A DNA stretch of 64,000 nt from JAIOSF01 sp963677755 (GTDB lineage Bacteria; Campylobacterota; Campylobacteria; Campylobacterales; Arcobacteraceae), in the NCBI GenBank assembly GCA_963677755.1, contig OY782506.1, positions 372,001 to 436,000 on the forward strand, in the 5' to 3' direction. This document shows, one piece after another, positions 48,205 through 57,667 of this stretch. The notes beneath the pieces were generated by a model. The model made no database searches. It saw only the letters and a list, made by a program, of their open reading frames with translations, and was not told where the DNA came from. Within the stretch, counting starts at the first letter, position 1. Each line of letters begins with the position of its first letter. A program made the position numbers and the translations under genes.

Positions 48205-49992
48205 TTATTTTTCTTTTTGATATTGAAGTAAATAACTTGTCATATCTTCAGCATTGATTGCTTGAGAATAAAAAAATCCTTGTATAAATTTACAACCTTC
48301 AGACAATAAAAAATCTTTTTGTTCAATAGTTTCAACACCCTCTGCTATCACTTTGAGATTTAAACTTTTACAAAGATTGATGATAGTTTTACAAATAGCT
48401 ACATCTTCAAGGTCGTGTGGTAAATCTTTCACAAATGATTGATCAATTTTTAATTTATAAATAGGAAGTCTTTTTAAATATGCTAAAGAGGAGTAACCTG
48501 TTCCAAAATCATCAATAGATATAGAGATACCTAGAGTATTTATTTTTTTTAATGTTTGAATAGATTGTTCTGGATTTTTCATAATCTGACTCTCTGTAAC
48601 TTCAAATTCTACTTTATTTGCTATGTCTTTATATTGAAGTAAAAGAGTAGTAAGAAAATCAATAAAATCTTCCTCTTCTATTTGTTTGATAGCTAAATTA
48701 ATAGAAATCTTTCCTGGGTTGAAACCCTCATTGTACCATCTTTGGAATTGTTCTAATGCTTTTTTCATCACTATTCTATCTATGTAAACAATCATTCCTG
48801 TTAATTCAGCAAGTGGTATAAAATTATCAGGAGTGATAATTCCAAGTAATGGATGTTTCCATCTTACGAGTGTTTCCATACCAACTATTTTGTTATCTGT
48901 GGCATCTATTTGGGGTTGATAATGGACGATAAACTCATCATTTTCCAAAGCATCTCTTAGTGCTGATTCTAAAAAAACTCTATCATAAGCTTGTTGTGTC
49001 ATCTGTTCATTATAAAAACAATAAGTATGTCTTCCATTTGATTTTGCTTTATTCATTGCAGCATCAGAATTTCTTAAAAGTGTATCATAATCTGTACCAT
49101 CATTTGGAAAGATTGAGATTCCTACACTGACTCCTAAATATAAGGTACTATTTTCTATTAAAAAAGGTTCTTTAAGCATAGTCATAATTTCAGTTATATA
49201 ATCTGTGATCTCTTCTGTTGAATTAAAATGATTTAAAATTATAGAAAACTCATCTCCACCAAGTCTTGCAAGTGTATCATCTATTTGGATTTTATTTTTA
49301 AGTCTATTAGCAAACTCTACTAGAACAATATCGCCAAAGATATGCCCTAAAGAATCATTAATCTCTTTAAAGTGGTCTAAGTCTAAAGTAAGAACGACAG
49401 CTTGTTTAATATTTTTTTGAGCTATATGTATAGATTCTTTGAGTTTCTCAATAAGTAAAATTCTATTTGGAAGATTAGTAAGTACATCATGAGTTGCTTG
49501 ATATTGAAGTTGGTCTTTTTGCTCTTGGGTTGTTTTAAGACTTTTTTCTAAAGATAATTGTGTGATTTTCAGTTCTGTTATATCTCTTCCTGTTCCAACT
49601 GTACCTAGTGGATTTCCATCTTTGTCACAAAAAGGTGCTTTATAAACTTCTAAATACAAGAGTTTCCCTTTTACATTTCCATACTCTTCAAATCTCATAG
49701 GTTTATTGTTGTCAATTACAACTTGATCACTATTAAAACAGAGTTCACCAAATGTATGCCAATCTGCTTTATCTTTGTGTGCTTCTCTTTCTCTTAATGC
49801 AAAAAAAACATCATCTTTTCCTATAGGTTCTTGCGTATCTTTTGCCATAAGTAAATTATCACAAATAGCTTGATTTGTATACAGATACTTCCCTTCTAAA
49901 TCTTTTACCCACAGTAAATCAGGGAGATGTTTTGTAAGTAGTTTCAGAAGTTCTGAATTGTGTTTTTGTAACTCTTCTATACTAAATCCCAT
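48205..49992 (-). CDS. PAS-GGDEF-EAL protein (c-di-GMP turnover)
   Basis: The 595-residue soluble protein has one PAS domain (LLTKHLPDLLWVKDLEGKYLYTNQAIC, about 15-145), a GGDEF domain with intact LARLGGDEFSIIL (about 245) and a degenerate product-inhibition site (QIDD instead of RxxD), and a C-terminal EAL domain with ETLVRWKHP (ExLxR), NLAIKQ, VTESQIM, DDFGTGYSSLAYL, KIDQSFV and AEGVE, so both catalytic parts look competent. It can make and break cyclic di-GMP, with control by the PAS domain. No PAS cofactor motif is visible. It stands alone on the minus strand. Confidence 0.93.
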   Translation of the reverse strand: MGFSIEELQKHNSELLKLLTKHLPDLLWVKDLEGKYLYTNQAICDNLLMAKDTQEPIGKDDVFFALREREAHKDKADWHTFGELCFNSDQVVIDNNKPMRFEEYGNVKGKLLYLEVYKAPFCDKDGNPLGTVGTGRDITELKITQLSLEKSLKTTQEQKDQLQYQATHDVLTNLPNRILLIEKLKESIHIAQKNIKQAVVLTLDLDHFKEINDSLGHIFGDIVLVEFANRLKNKIQIDDTLARLGGDEFSIILNHFNSTEEITDYITEIMTMLKEPFLIENSTLYLGVSVGISIFPNDGTDYDTLLRNSDAAMNKAKSNGRHTYCFYNEQMTQQAYDRVFLESALRDALENDEFIVHYQPQIDATDNKIVGMETLVRWKHPLLGIITPDNFIPLAELTGMIVYIDRIVMKKALEQFQRWYNEGFNPGKISINLAIKQIEEEDFIDFLTTLLLQYKDIANKVEFEVTESQIMKNPEQSIQTLKKINTLGISISIDDFGTGYSSLAYLKRLPIYKLKIDQSFVKDLPHDLEDVAICKTIINLCKSLNLKVIAEGVETIEQKDFLLSEGCKFIQGFFYSQAINAEDMTSYLLQYQKEK

Positions 49993-50155
49993 GCAAAATA
50001 TCCTTTAGTAAAATATAAAATAAACTTATACTACAATATTAGTCTTAAAGATAAAGTTAAAATATACCTAAATTTATAATATATATTATAAGTATAATTT
50101 ATTTTATTAAAAGTATATATGGATATTATTAAGGTACAAAAAATTGGAGTAAGAA

Positions 50156-51106
50156 ATGAAATTAGGGGTATCTTCTTGTTTATTGGGAAATCAATGTCGT
50201 TATGATGGTGCTGGGAGTAAATATGAATTTATAGTAGATCAACTTTCAAAATATTTTGAGTTAATTCCTTATTGTCCAGAAGAGATTGTGTTTGGTACAC
50301 CTAGAGAATCTATTCGTCTTGTGGATGTAGATGGAGAGATACGAGTTATCTCAAATAAAATTCAAAAAGATGTGACACAAGAGCTAAGTGATATTTCTAA
50401 AAAACTAGCACTCCACGCATTTGATGAGAAGTTATGTGGATTTATTTTTAAAGCAAAATCCCCATCTTGTGGTATAGAAAGGGTCAAACTCTATAAAAAC
50501 CAAAGTAATATGTGTGAAAAAAAAGCAACAGGTTTATTTGCTCAAGCTATTAAAGATAGTGAACCTTTTTTACCAATAGAAGAGGATGGAAGATTAAATG
50601 ATTCATGGTTAAAAGAGAATTTTTTAATGCAAATGTTTGCATACAAAGATTTAGTAGAGTTTCTAGATTCTTCTCCATCATTTAAAAACCTTGTGGAGTT
50701 TCATACAAACTATAAATATCTTATCTATGCTAAATCTCAAGAGTCTTATAAAAAGTTAGGGGGAATTGTAGCTAACCATGAAAAAAAAGAACTCAATGAA
50801 GTATTAGATAACTATAAACTTCTATTTTTAGAAGCAATTGCAAAAAAAGGGAATATTAATAAGACATATAATGTTTTATTGCACATCTTTGGGTATTTTA
50901 AAAAACTTATCACAAAAGAGGAAAAAGAGCATATTTTAGATGCTTGTGAGGAATATAAAAAAGAGATAATACCATTGATTGTAGTAATTAAAATTATCAA
51001 CTTATATGTAACTAGATTTAATCAAGAATATTTAAAAAGCCAAAAATTTTTAAATCCTTATCCTAAAGAGTTAGCTCTTAGGTCAGATATAAAGGCTTTT
51101 AAATAA
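50156..51106 (+). CDS. DUF523-DUF1722 (YbgA) protein
   Basis: The 316-residue protein has an N-terminal DUF523 domain (VSSCLLGNQCRYDG, CPEEIVFGTPRESIRL, IFKAKSPSCGIERVKLY, cysteines at about 7, 12, 40 and 107) and a C-terminal DUF1722/YbgA domain (FHTNYKYLIYAKSQESYKKLG). The cysteines may carry a metal. YbgA-type genes often neighbour photolyase genes (phr) in other bacteria, but none is seen here. GGAGTAAG precedes the ATG. Function unknown. Confidence 0.85.
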   Translation: MKLGVSSCLLGNQCRYDGAGSKYEFIVDQLSKYFELIPYCPEEIVFGTPRESIRLVDVDGEIRVISNKIQKDVTQELSDISKKLALHAFDEKLCGFIFKAKSPSCGIERVKLYKNQSNMCEKKATGLFAQAIKDSEPFLPIEEDGRLNDSWLKENFLMQMFAYKDLVEFLDSSPSFKNLVEFHTNYKYLIYAKSQESYKKLGGIVANHEKKELNEVLDNYKLLFLEAIAKKGNINKTYNVLLHIFGYFKKLITKEEKEHILDACEEYKKEIIPLIVVIKIINLYVTRFNQEYLKSQKFLNPYPKELALRSDIKAFK

Positions 51107-51188
51107 AGTCTAAAACTTGAAGAATCTTGTTACTTAAGTAATCTTTGATATAATTGAAATTGATAATATATAAAAGGGTGAGTTATAA

Positions 51189-53387
51189 ATGAAACGAACT
51201 ATTATCTTATCATATGTAATTGCTGCTTTCATAGGTGTCTTTACTATAATATTTTTTATAAATCAAAATAATTACAATCAAAAAGTTAAGTTAATATTAA
51301 ATAACAAATTGTCTCAACTGGAGATACAATATAAAATATTTATGGTGAATCAAAAAATATTAACGGACAATATTTTTAACGATACTATTTATAATGAAGT
51401 TGTTCTGGATATACTCGATAAAGCTTCAACTACACAAGATACAAAATCTCTTGCAAAATTAAGAAAACAACTTTACACAATACTAGAAAAAAAATATTCA
51501 AATATTAAAAAAAATGGAATATTGCAATATCAATTTGTATTTCCTAATAATGTATCTTTTTTAAGAATGCACAAACCCTCAAAATATGGAGATTCTTTAG
51601 CAGGAACCAGAGAAGATTTTGAATATGTTAATAAACATAAAACAATAGTAAGGGGTTTTTCAAATGGAAAAACTTCTCATGGTTTTAGAAATATCTATCC
51701 AATATTTAATAAAAAAAATAAATATATAGGAGCTGTTGAAATTTCATTTTCTAGTGAGACCTTGCAACATTATTTAGTAAACTTAAGTAATCTTCATTCA
51801 CATTTTTTAATAGATAAACGCGTATTTGACTCTAAGTCATGGGAAAGAGATGATGTAATTTTGAAATATTATCAAAGTGCTGAAAATGAAAATCTTATGT
51901 TTCATCTTACCTTTGGTCATACATATGAAAAATGTATAGTGCAAAATGGTAAAAATATTGCTGATTTCAAGGATGAAATAGCTAAAAATTTAAAGATAGG
52001 GAAAAAATTTGTACTACATATTCCTAATAGCAAAATCACAAATATAATAACTTTTTATCCAGTTAAACAAAGCATTACAAATAAAGTTGTTGCATGGATA
52101 GCATCGTATGAATATTTAGCAGTTTTGGATACTTTTAAGGGACAAAAAGATTACAATATATTTGCAACAGTGATTGTTTTAATACTTCTGGTTTATTTTA
52201 TATATAAATTACTTTTACAACATAATCTTATAAAAAAGAATGAAGAAAAACTTATAGAAAAAACGAAAGAACAGGATGTTTTATTATCTTTATTTGATAA
52301 AGGTGAAACAGTTCTTTTTAGATGGAAAAATGATAAAAATTGGAGTATTGAACATGTTTCATTAAGTGTAAAAAATCTTCTTGGATATACAAAAGAGGAT
52401 TTTTTAGAAAAACATATGGACTATCTCTCTTGTATTCATAGGGATGATATTGTAAAAGTTCAACAAGAGGTTATTGAAGGTTCAAAGTCTTCAAATGACT
52501 TCTTTGCTCATCAACCATATAGAGTGATTACAAAAGATAAAAAAGTGAAATGGGTTTTAGACTATACAACAATTTTACGAGATACAAATGGTAAAATAAA
52601 AGGTTTTATAGGATACATTTTAGATATTACAGAACAAAAAAATAAAGAGAGATTATTTTTTGAGCAATCAAAGTTAGCTTCAATGGGAGAGATGATAGGG
52701 AATATCGCTCACCAATGGAGACAACCACTCTCTGTAATATCTACAAGTGCAACAGGGCTTCAAATGCAATATGAATATGAACTTTTAGATATGAAAACTA
52801 TACCAACTGTATGTCAAACAATCAATGAAAATGTACAATATCTTTCACAAACAATAGATGATTTTAGAAATTTTATAAAAGGTGAAAGATTTTTAAAAGA
52901 TTTTGATTTGACTACTGTTATCAATAGTACTATACATCTTATAGAGGCTTCACTGAAATCAAATAATATAAAATTAATATTGGATTTACAAGATAATCTC
53001 TCAATAGTAGGCTATCAAAATGAACTTCAACAATGTTTTATTAATATTTTTAACAATGCTAAAGATGCATTAAAAGAACTAAAAGATGAAAAAAAATTTA
53101 TATTTGTAACGAGTGTTCAAGAAAATGATAAATATATAAAAATTACATTTAGAGATAATGGAGGTGGAATAGCTGAAGAAAATATAACTAAAGTATTTGA
53201 ACCATATTTTACAACGAAACATAAATCTCAAGGAACAGGGCTAGGTTTGCATATGACATATAGTATGATTACCAATGGTATGAAAGGTACTATATCCATA
53301 GAAAATGTAAGTTTTGAATATAATTCTATGGCATATAAAGGTGCACAAATCACTATTCGATTACCAAAAGTATATGAGCTTAGTTAG
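51189..53387 (+). CDS. membrane sensor histidine kinase with PAS domain
   Basis: The 732-residue kinase has a membrane segment (about 5-23), a periplasmic sensor of about 290 residues with dCACHE-like helices (KLSQLEIQYKIFMVNQ, then KYGDSLAGTREDFEYVNKHK), a second membrane segment (NIFATVIVLILLVYFIYKLL, about 318-337), a PAS domain (about 375-490), then the kinase core: phosphoacceptor NIAHQWRQPLSVIS, N box NIFNNAKDAL, G1 FRDNGGGIAEENI and G2 SQGTGLGLHM. The IAHQWRQPL H-box is a Campylobacterota favourite. No response regulator is adjacent. Its core is closely similar to that of the kinase at 61965-63215. Confidence 0.92.
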   Translation: MKRTIILSYVIAAFIGVFTIIFFINQNNYNQKVKLILNNKLSQLEIQYKIFMVNQKILTDNIFNDTIYNEVVLDILDKASTTQDTKSLAKLRKQLYTILEKKYSNIKKNGILQYQFVFPNNVSFLRMHKPSKYGDSLAGTREDFEYVNKHKTIVRGFSNGKTSHGFRNIYPIFNKKNKYIGAVEISFSSETLQHYLVNLSNLHSHFLIDKRVFDSKSWERDDVILKYYQSAENENLMFHLTFGHTYEKCIVQNGKNIADFKDEIAKNLKIGKKFVLHIPNSKITNIITFYPVKQSITNKVVAWIASYEYLAVLDTFKGQKDYNIFATVIVLILLVYFIYKLLLQHNLIKKNEEKLIEKTKEQDVLLSLFDKGETVLFRWKNDKNWSIEHVSLSVKNLLGYTKEDFLEKHMDYLSCIHRDDIVKVQQEVIEGSKSSNDFFAHQPYRVITKDKKVKWVLDYTTILRDTNGKIKGFIGYILDITEQKNKERLFFEQSKLASMGEMIGNIAHQWRQPLSVISTSATGLQMQYEYELLDMKTIPTVCQTINENVQYLSQTIDDFRNFIKGERFLKDFDLTTVINSTIHLIEASLKSNNIKLILDLQDNLSIVGYQNELQQCFINIFNNAKDALKELKDEKKFIFVTSVQENDKYIKITFRDNGGGIAEENITKVFEPYFTTKHKSQGTGLGLHMTYSMITNGMKGTISIENVSFEYNSMAYKGAQITIRLPKVYELS

Positions 53388-53388
53388 C

Positions 53389-55644
53389 TTAGACTAAATC
53401 TTTAGAAGGTTTCCCTATTAAATATCCCTGTGAGTAGTCAATACCTATAGAATTAATATATTCTAGTGTCTTTGTATCTTCAACATATTCTGCTATTGTT
53501 TTTAGTCGTAAATTATCACACAAAAACTTTAGACTTCCTATGAGTATTTGTATTTTGCTATCAGTTGTTATATTTTTAACCAAAGAACCATCTATTTTAA
53601 GATAATCAACATAATCACTTAAGTTTAACAGATGTTCAAAATTACTATATCCACTTCCAAAGTCATCTATTGCTATTTTACAACCAGCTTTTTTTGCACT
53701 TTTGATAAAAGAATAAAAATTTTCGTAATTCTCAATACTTTCAGATTCAACTATCTCTAGTACTAGTTTATTGCTTACCTTATAATATTGAATTCTTTCA
53801 ATTAAAAAATCTATAAAATTTTCATTTTCTATATCTAATATACTTAAATTAATAGAAAATTCAAAATCTTTATCTTGAAAAAATTTAAATGATTTATTGA
53901 TAACCATATATGTTAATGTTTGATATTTATTAAGCTCTTTTGCAATTGGTAAAAACTCATCTGGAAATATATATTCATCTTCATATTTTAATCGAATAAG
54001 AGCTTCATACTTTTCTATTTTTTCTGTATAGTTATTGAAAATAGGCTGATAATGGACTTCAATAGTATCATTTTCTATAGCAAATTTAATTTTTTTGGCT
54101 AATTCAATATTATCTTTATTTTTTTGAAGCTTATGAATATGTTGCGTTGAGTAAATAGAGATATCAATTTTATTTTCAACACCATTATCTAGTGCAATTT
54201 CAGCTTCTTTTAGCTTTGTGATACCTATTTGAGGTGCTGTTGTACTACTAGTACTAATTGCAATATTAACTAATATATCTAAATTATTTTCTGTACAAAA
54301 ATGATTTCTTTCTAGTTTGCTAAGTAAAGTCTTTAAAAAAAGGTTTATATCTTGTTTTTGAAAATCAGTATATTGTAAACTAAAAGTTCCATAACTTATC
54401 ATATGAATCTCTTTTATATTTTTATCTTGATAAGATTGTAAGTATTCAACAAGTTCTGCAACAAGTTGTTTAGATGCTTCATACCCATAAAGATTTTGTA
54501 TCTTTGTCATATTTTTTACTTTAACTAAAACCACTAAAGAATTTGGAAATTTATCTTTTTCTAAATCTTTTATAAGTGAGATCCTATTTGGGAAACCTGA
54601 ATTAGTATCATGTTCTACATTATCATTTAGTTCTGATTTTAGAACATCAGGAAGTCTTGCAAAATAGAAAACAATGGGAGATAATATAATTGAAATAAGA
54701 ATGATAAAAAATATAATAAAATTTGAATCGTCAATATTTTTTTGACTTAGTTTGTCAAATTTCAACTCTAAAACTAGTTTGAGTTTTTGATCATTATTAA
54801 AATTTTTTAAAATATTTGAATATGTTGTATTATCACTATAGGTATCGTTATTGAGTATTTTTTTTGCTTTATCGTTATTATATTGATTAAAGATTGTATA
54901 GTTGTTGAATGATTTAGTTGTTATACCATAGTTGGGATTGTTATGATTAATGAATCTCCCTCTTTCATCAATAATATGAACATGATATAAAGTGGAAGTA
55001 TCTAATTGTTCAAAAAATGAGTAAAGAGAAACATTAATTACTAAAATACCTTTTTTTTGATTTTGTTTATCAAACATAGTAACACCAAAACGAACTACAG
55101 GTTTTTTTATCTTCTCAATTTTTCCATTTTCTCTGTTGAGATTAATTTTAGAGATACCTATTTGATTTTTATCTAAAGTGATAAATTTTTTGAAATAACT
55201 TTCATTACTTTTATCTTGTAGTTGATTTAAGGGTGTAATTTTGGATATAGCTATATCTTTGAAATTTTTTATAGAGGTTCCCTCAACTCTCACTTTTTCT
55301 TTACCATTATTTGCTATGTATCGTACTTGCATTGCACAAGGTAAAGACTTTTTAACTGTTAAAAAGAGTGATTCTACCTCTTCTTGATTTGATTGAGTAT
55401 TGATATATTGAAGTAATAATTTATCATTTTGTAAGGCTTGGATTGTATTGATATATTGTTCAAAAAAGTCATTGAAAAAAATATTTTTTTCTTGGTATTT
55501 ATTTTGAAAGTTTTCAACAGCAACACTACTTACATCATTTTTACTAAATTGTTTAAAGGTATAATAAATTGTTAAAACAATAAAAAAAATAGAAATGATA
55601 TAAAGAGTGATAAATGTAACTTTGTAAGGAATCTTATTAACCAT
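53389..55644 (-). CDS. dCACHE-degenerate GGDEF-EAL protein
   Basis: The 751-residue protein has membrane segments at about 9-30 and 308-331 enclosing a large periplasmic sensor (dCACHE-like: CAMQVRYIANNGKEKVRVEG, IGISKINLNRENGKIEK), a GGDEF-like domain lacking the motif (MISYGTFSLQYTD at its place, so no cyclase activity), and an EAL domain with YEALIRLKYE, NLSILDIE, EIVESESI, DDFGSGYSNFEHLL, KIDGSLV and AEYVED. The EAL parts look catalytic, so it should degrade c-di-GMP in response to a periplasmic ligand. It ends 1 nt after the convergent kinase gene. Confidence 0.92.
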   Translation of the reverse strand: MVNKIPYKVTFITLYIISIFFIVLTIYYTFKQFSKNDVSSVAVENFQNKYQEKNIFFNDFFEQYINTIQALQNDKLLLQYINTQSNQEEVESLFLTVKKSLPCAMQVRYIANNGKEKVRVEGTSIKNFKDIAISKITPLNQLQDKSNESYFKKFITLDKNQIGISKINLNRENGKIEKIKKPVVRFGVTMFDKQNQKKGILVINVSLYSFFEQLDTSTLYHVHIIDERGRFINHNNPNYGITTKSFNNYTIFNQYNNDKAKKILNNDTYSDNTTYSNILKNFNNDQKLKLVLELKFDKLSQKNIDDSNFIIFFIILISIILSPIVFYFARLPDVLKSELNDNVEHDTNSGFPNRISLIKDLEKDKFPNSLVVLVKVKNMTKIQNLYGYEASKQLVAELVEYLQSYQDKNIKEIHMISYGTFSLQYTDFQKQDINLFLKTLLSKLERNHFCTENNLDILVNIAISTSSTTAPQIGITKLKEAEIALDNGVENKIDISIYSTQHIHKLQKNKDNIELAKKIKFAIENDTIEVHYQPIFNNYTEKIEKYEALIRLKYEDEYIFPDEFLPIAKELNKYQTLTYMVINKSFKFFQDKDFEFSINLSILDIENENFIDFLIERIQYYKVSNKLVLEIVESESIENYENFYSFIKSAKKAGCKIAIDDFGSGYSNFEHLLNLSDYVDYLKIDGSLVKNITTDSKIQILIGSLKFLCDNLRLKTIAEYVEDTKTLEYINSIGIDYSQGYLIGKPSKDLV

Positions 55645-55767
55645 AGTTTCTCTTTTATATATTTTGTTAATTATAATATAGAAAAAGTGATTAAAAAGAG
55701 ATATAATAAGAAAAAATAATATTTTCTATGTTATAGTATCTATAATAAAATATTAAAGGAGTGTACA

Positions 55768-56385
55768 ATGACGAATAATTATAAACACGGAATTTCTATA
55801 GGACTCAATAGGGTTAAGGACTACTTTTTTATTAAAATGGATATTATTGGTAGTTTAACACATGAAGACTATGAAATAATTACACCTATGTTGGAAAATG
55901 CATTACAAGGTGTTGAAGAACCAAAGATCTCATTGCTTGTAGATGCTACGAAGTTTGAAGGGTGGAGTTTACAAGCGGCTTGGGATGATTTGAAATTAGG
56001 TTTAAAACATAACAAAGATTTTGAAAAAATTGCTTTTGTTGGAAATAAATCGTGGCAAGAATATAGTGTAAAAATATCAAATTGGTTTAGTTTGGGGACA
56101 ATGGAGTATTTTGAAACTATTGAAGATGCACTAGTTTGGCTTAGTGAAGAAGCTAATCAAGAGACAAATGATGATACAACAATGACTCAAAAAGAAGTGT
56201 TAAGCAGACAAAAAGAGATTGAAGGTCAGTTAGAGTTATTATTTAAAACAAATATGAAAATTACAGATTGGGATGTTCCTGAAGCTGACGATAATAATGC
56301 TGCGTTAATGATAGTAGATATATTACAAAAAAAACTTGATAGTTTAAAAACTGATATTAAAAATGGAAAATATGATAACTATTAG
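55768..56385 (+). CDS. SpoIIAA-like (STAS-fold) protein with extra C-terminal helix
   Basis: The 205-residue soluble protein has a SpoIIAA-like/CRAL-TRIO-type domain (about 10-128) with KISLLVDATKFEGWSLQAAWDDLK and KIAFVGNKSWQEYSVKISNWF, found in many marine Gammaproteobacteria and Campylobacterota as a stand-alone STAS-like fold. An additional 75-residue C-terminal segment (QKEVLSRQKEIEGQLELLF and NNAALMIVDILQKKLDSL) is helical. AAAGGAG stands before the ATG. It lies between an EAL gene and the LOV kinase gene (convergent). Function unknown; partner binding is likely. Confidence 0.75.
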   Translation: MTNNYKHGISIGLNRVKDYFFIKMDIIGSLTHEDYEIITPMLENALQGVEEPKISLLVDATKFEGWSLQAAWDDLKLGLKHNKDFEKIAFVGNKSWQEYSVKISNWFSLGTMEYFETIEDALVWLSEEANQETNDDTTMTQKEVLSRQKEIEGQLELLFKTNMKITDWDVPEADDNNAALMIVDILQKKLDSLKTDIKNGKYDNY

Positions 56386-57527
56386 TGGGGAATCTCTATT
56401 TTTACAATAGCACTATTTTGATTGTTTGAAATATCTATCGTGCAGTTGTGTTGTTCAAGAATTTTTTTAGTGATACTAAGTCCGATTCCAAAGCCTTTAT
56501 GTTCTTTATTTGACTTAAATGGCTTATAGATATCTTGTAGTATCTCTTCATTCACGCCACCTCCGTTATCTGTAAAAATAACAGTAGTTTTATCAATATC
56601 TACATTAAGAAGAATTTTTAAGCTGTTATCTTGGAAAGTGCCATTGATTTTAAGTTGATCAAGTGCATTATCAATTATAGCAATAAAGACTTGCTCTAGT
56701 TTTCTTGCATCTCCATTAATATAATATTTATGTTTTTCTCTATCTATATCAAGAGTAAAAATTTCATCAAGAAGATGTATTTTTGTAATATGTTTTGCTT
56801 TATTATGAGTTAATCTTAGAGAAATTATTAAAGCTCTGTAGATATTCATTTTTTTAATCTCAAAATTTTTTGTATCTGCTATCTCTCTCATTGATTCAGT
56901 TAAGTTTTTTATTTTATTGAGCTGTGTGGAGATAATATCTATATCTTGAGTAATATTCTTTTTGAGTTTGTTATTTGGAAGTTCTACAAGAGAGTCTTTT
57001 AAAAACTCCATGGTTCCATTAATAATTGTAAGTGGGGTATTTATCTCATGACTAATACCACCTGTTAATTTCCCTATGGCATTATATTGTGCATCTTCGA
57101 GTTTTTCTTCTTGCAACTGATCATTTAAAAATCTCAGCTCCATCTCATTTGTTACATCTCTTTGTATTCCTAAAAAATATTTTAGATTATTGTTTTCATC
57201 AAAAATTGGTGATATAGTAAATTGATTATATATCAGTTTACCTTTTTTAGTGTAATTTCTAAGTGTAACAGTTGTTGAGATACGATTTTGGATTGATGTT
57301 TTTACAGCTTTAAGGTTTTTTTGGTCTTTGTCATTTCCTTGTAAAAATCGACAATTTCTTCCCAAAAATTCTTTTCGTGAATAGCCAAATCTTTTACAGG
57401 TAATATCATTGACATATATCACAGGATTATCTTTTTGATTAGGATCAGAAACTACAATTCCGTTTGTTGCCTGTTCGATAACTTTAGGTAGGTATTTAAA
57501 AAGCTCACCGTTTGGATTAATCATCAT
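56382..57527 (-). CDS. LOV-domain sensor histidine kinase
   Basis: The 381-residue soluble kinase has an N-terminal LOV domain with the canonical flavin motif GRNCRFLQG, placing the photoactive cysteine at residue 59. Asn91 (LRNYTKKG), Asn101 (YNQFTI) and Gln122 (GIQRDVT) are the remaining flavin contacts, all present. A short linker leads to a HisKA domain with His160 (GGISHEINTPL), an N box IAIIDNALDQL, G1 FTDNGGGVNEE and G2 HKGFGIGLSI. Blue light should form a cysteinyl-flavin adduct that alters kinase activity. The gene stands alone, without an adjacent response regulator; it overlaps the end of the convergent SpoIIAA-like gene by 4 nt. Confidence 0.92.
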   Translation of the reverse strand: MMINPNGELFKYLPKVIEQATNGIVVSDPNQKDNPVIYVNDITCKRFGYSRKEFLGRNCRFLQGNDKDQKNLKAVKTSIQNRISTTVTLRNYTKKGKLIYNQFTISPIFDENNNLKYFLGIQRDVTNEMELRFLNDQLQEEKLEDAQYNAIGKLTGGISHEINTPLTIINGTMEFLKDSLVELPNNKLKKNITQDIDIISTQLNKIKNLTESMREIADTKNFEIKKMNIYRALIISLRLTHNKAKHITKIHLLDEIFTLDIDREKHKYYINGDARKLEQVFIAIIDNALDQLKINGTFQDNSLKILLNVDIDKTTVIFTDNGGGVNEEILQDIYKPFKSNKEHKGFGIGLSITKKILEQHNCTIDISNNQNSAIVKIEIPH

Positions 57528-57667
57528 ACTCTTTTTCTTTTTTATTATAGTTTAGTGGTATTTTATTTAAATCTTTATAAATTACGGATTACTTTTAGTT
57601 ATAATCTTTGCAAAAGCTAATGTTAGTTATTATGCTACATAATCTTTATTTATAGGTAGGTTTAATA

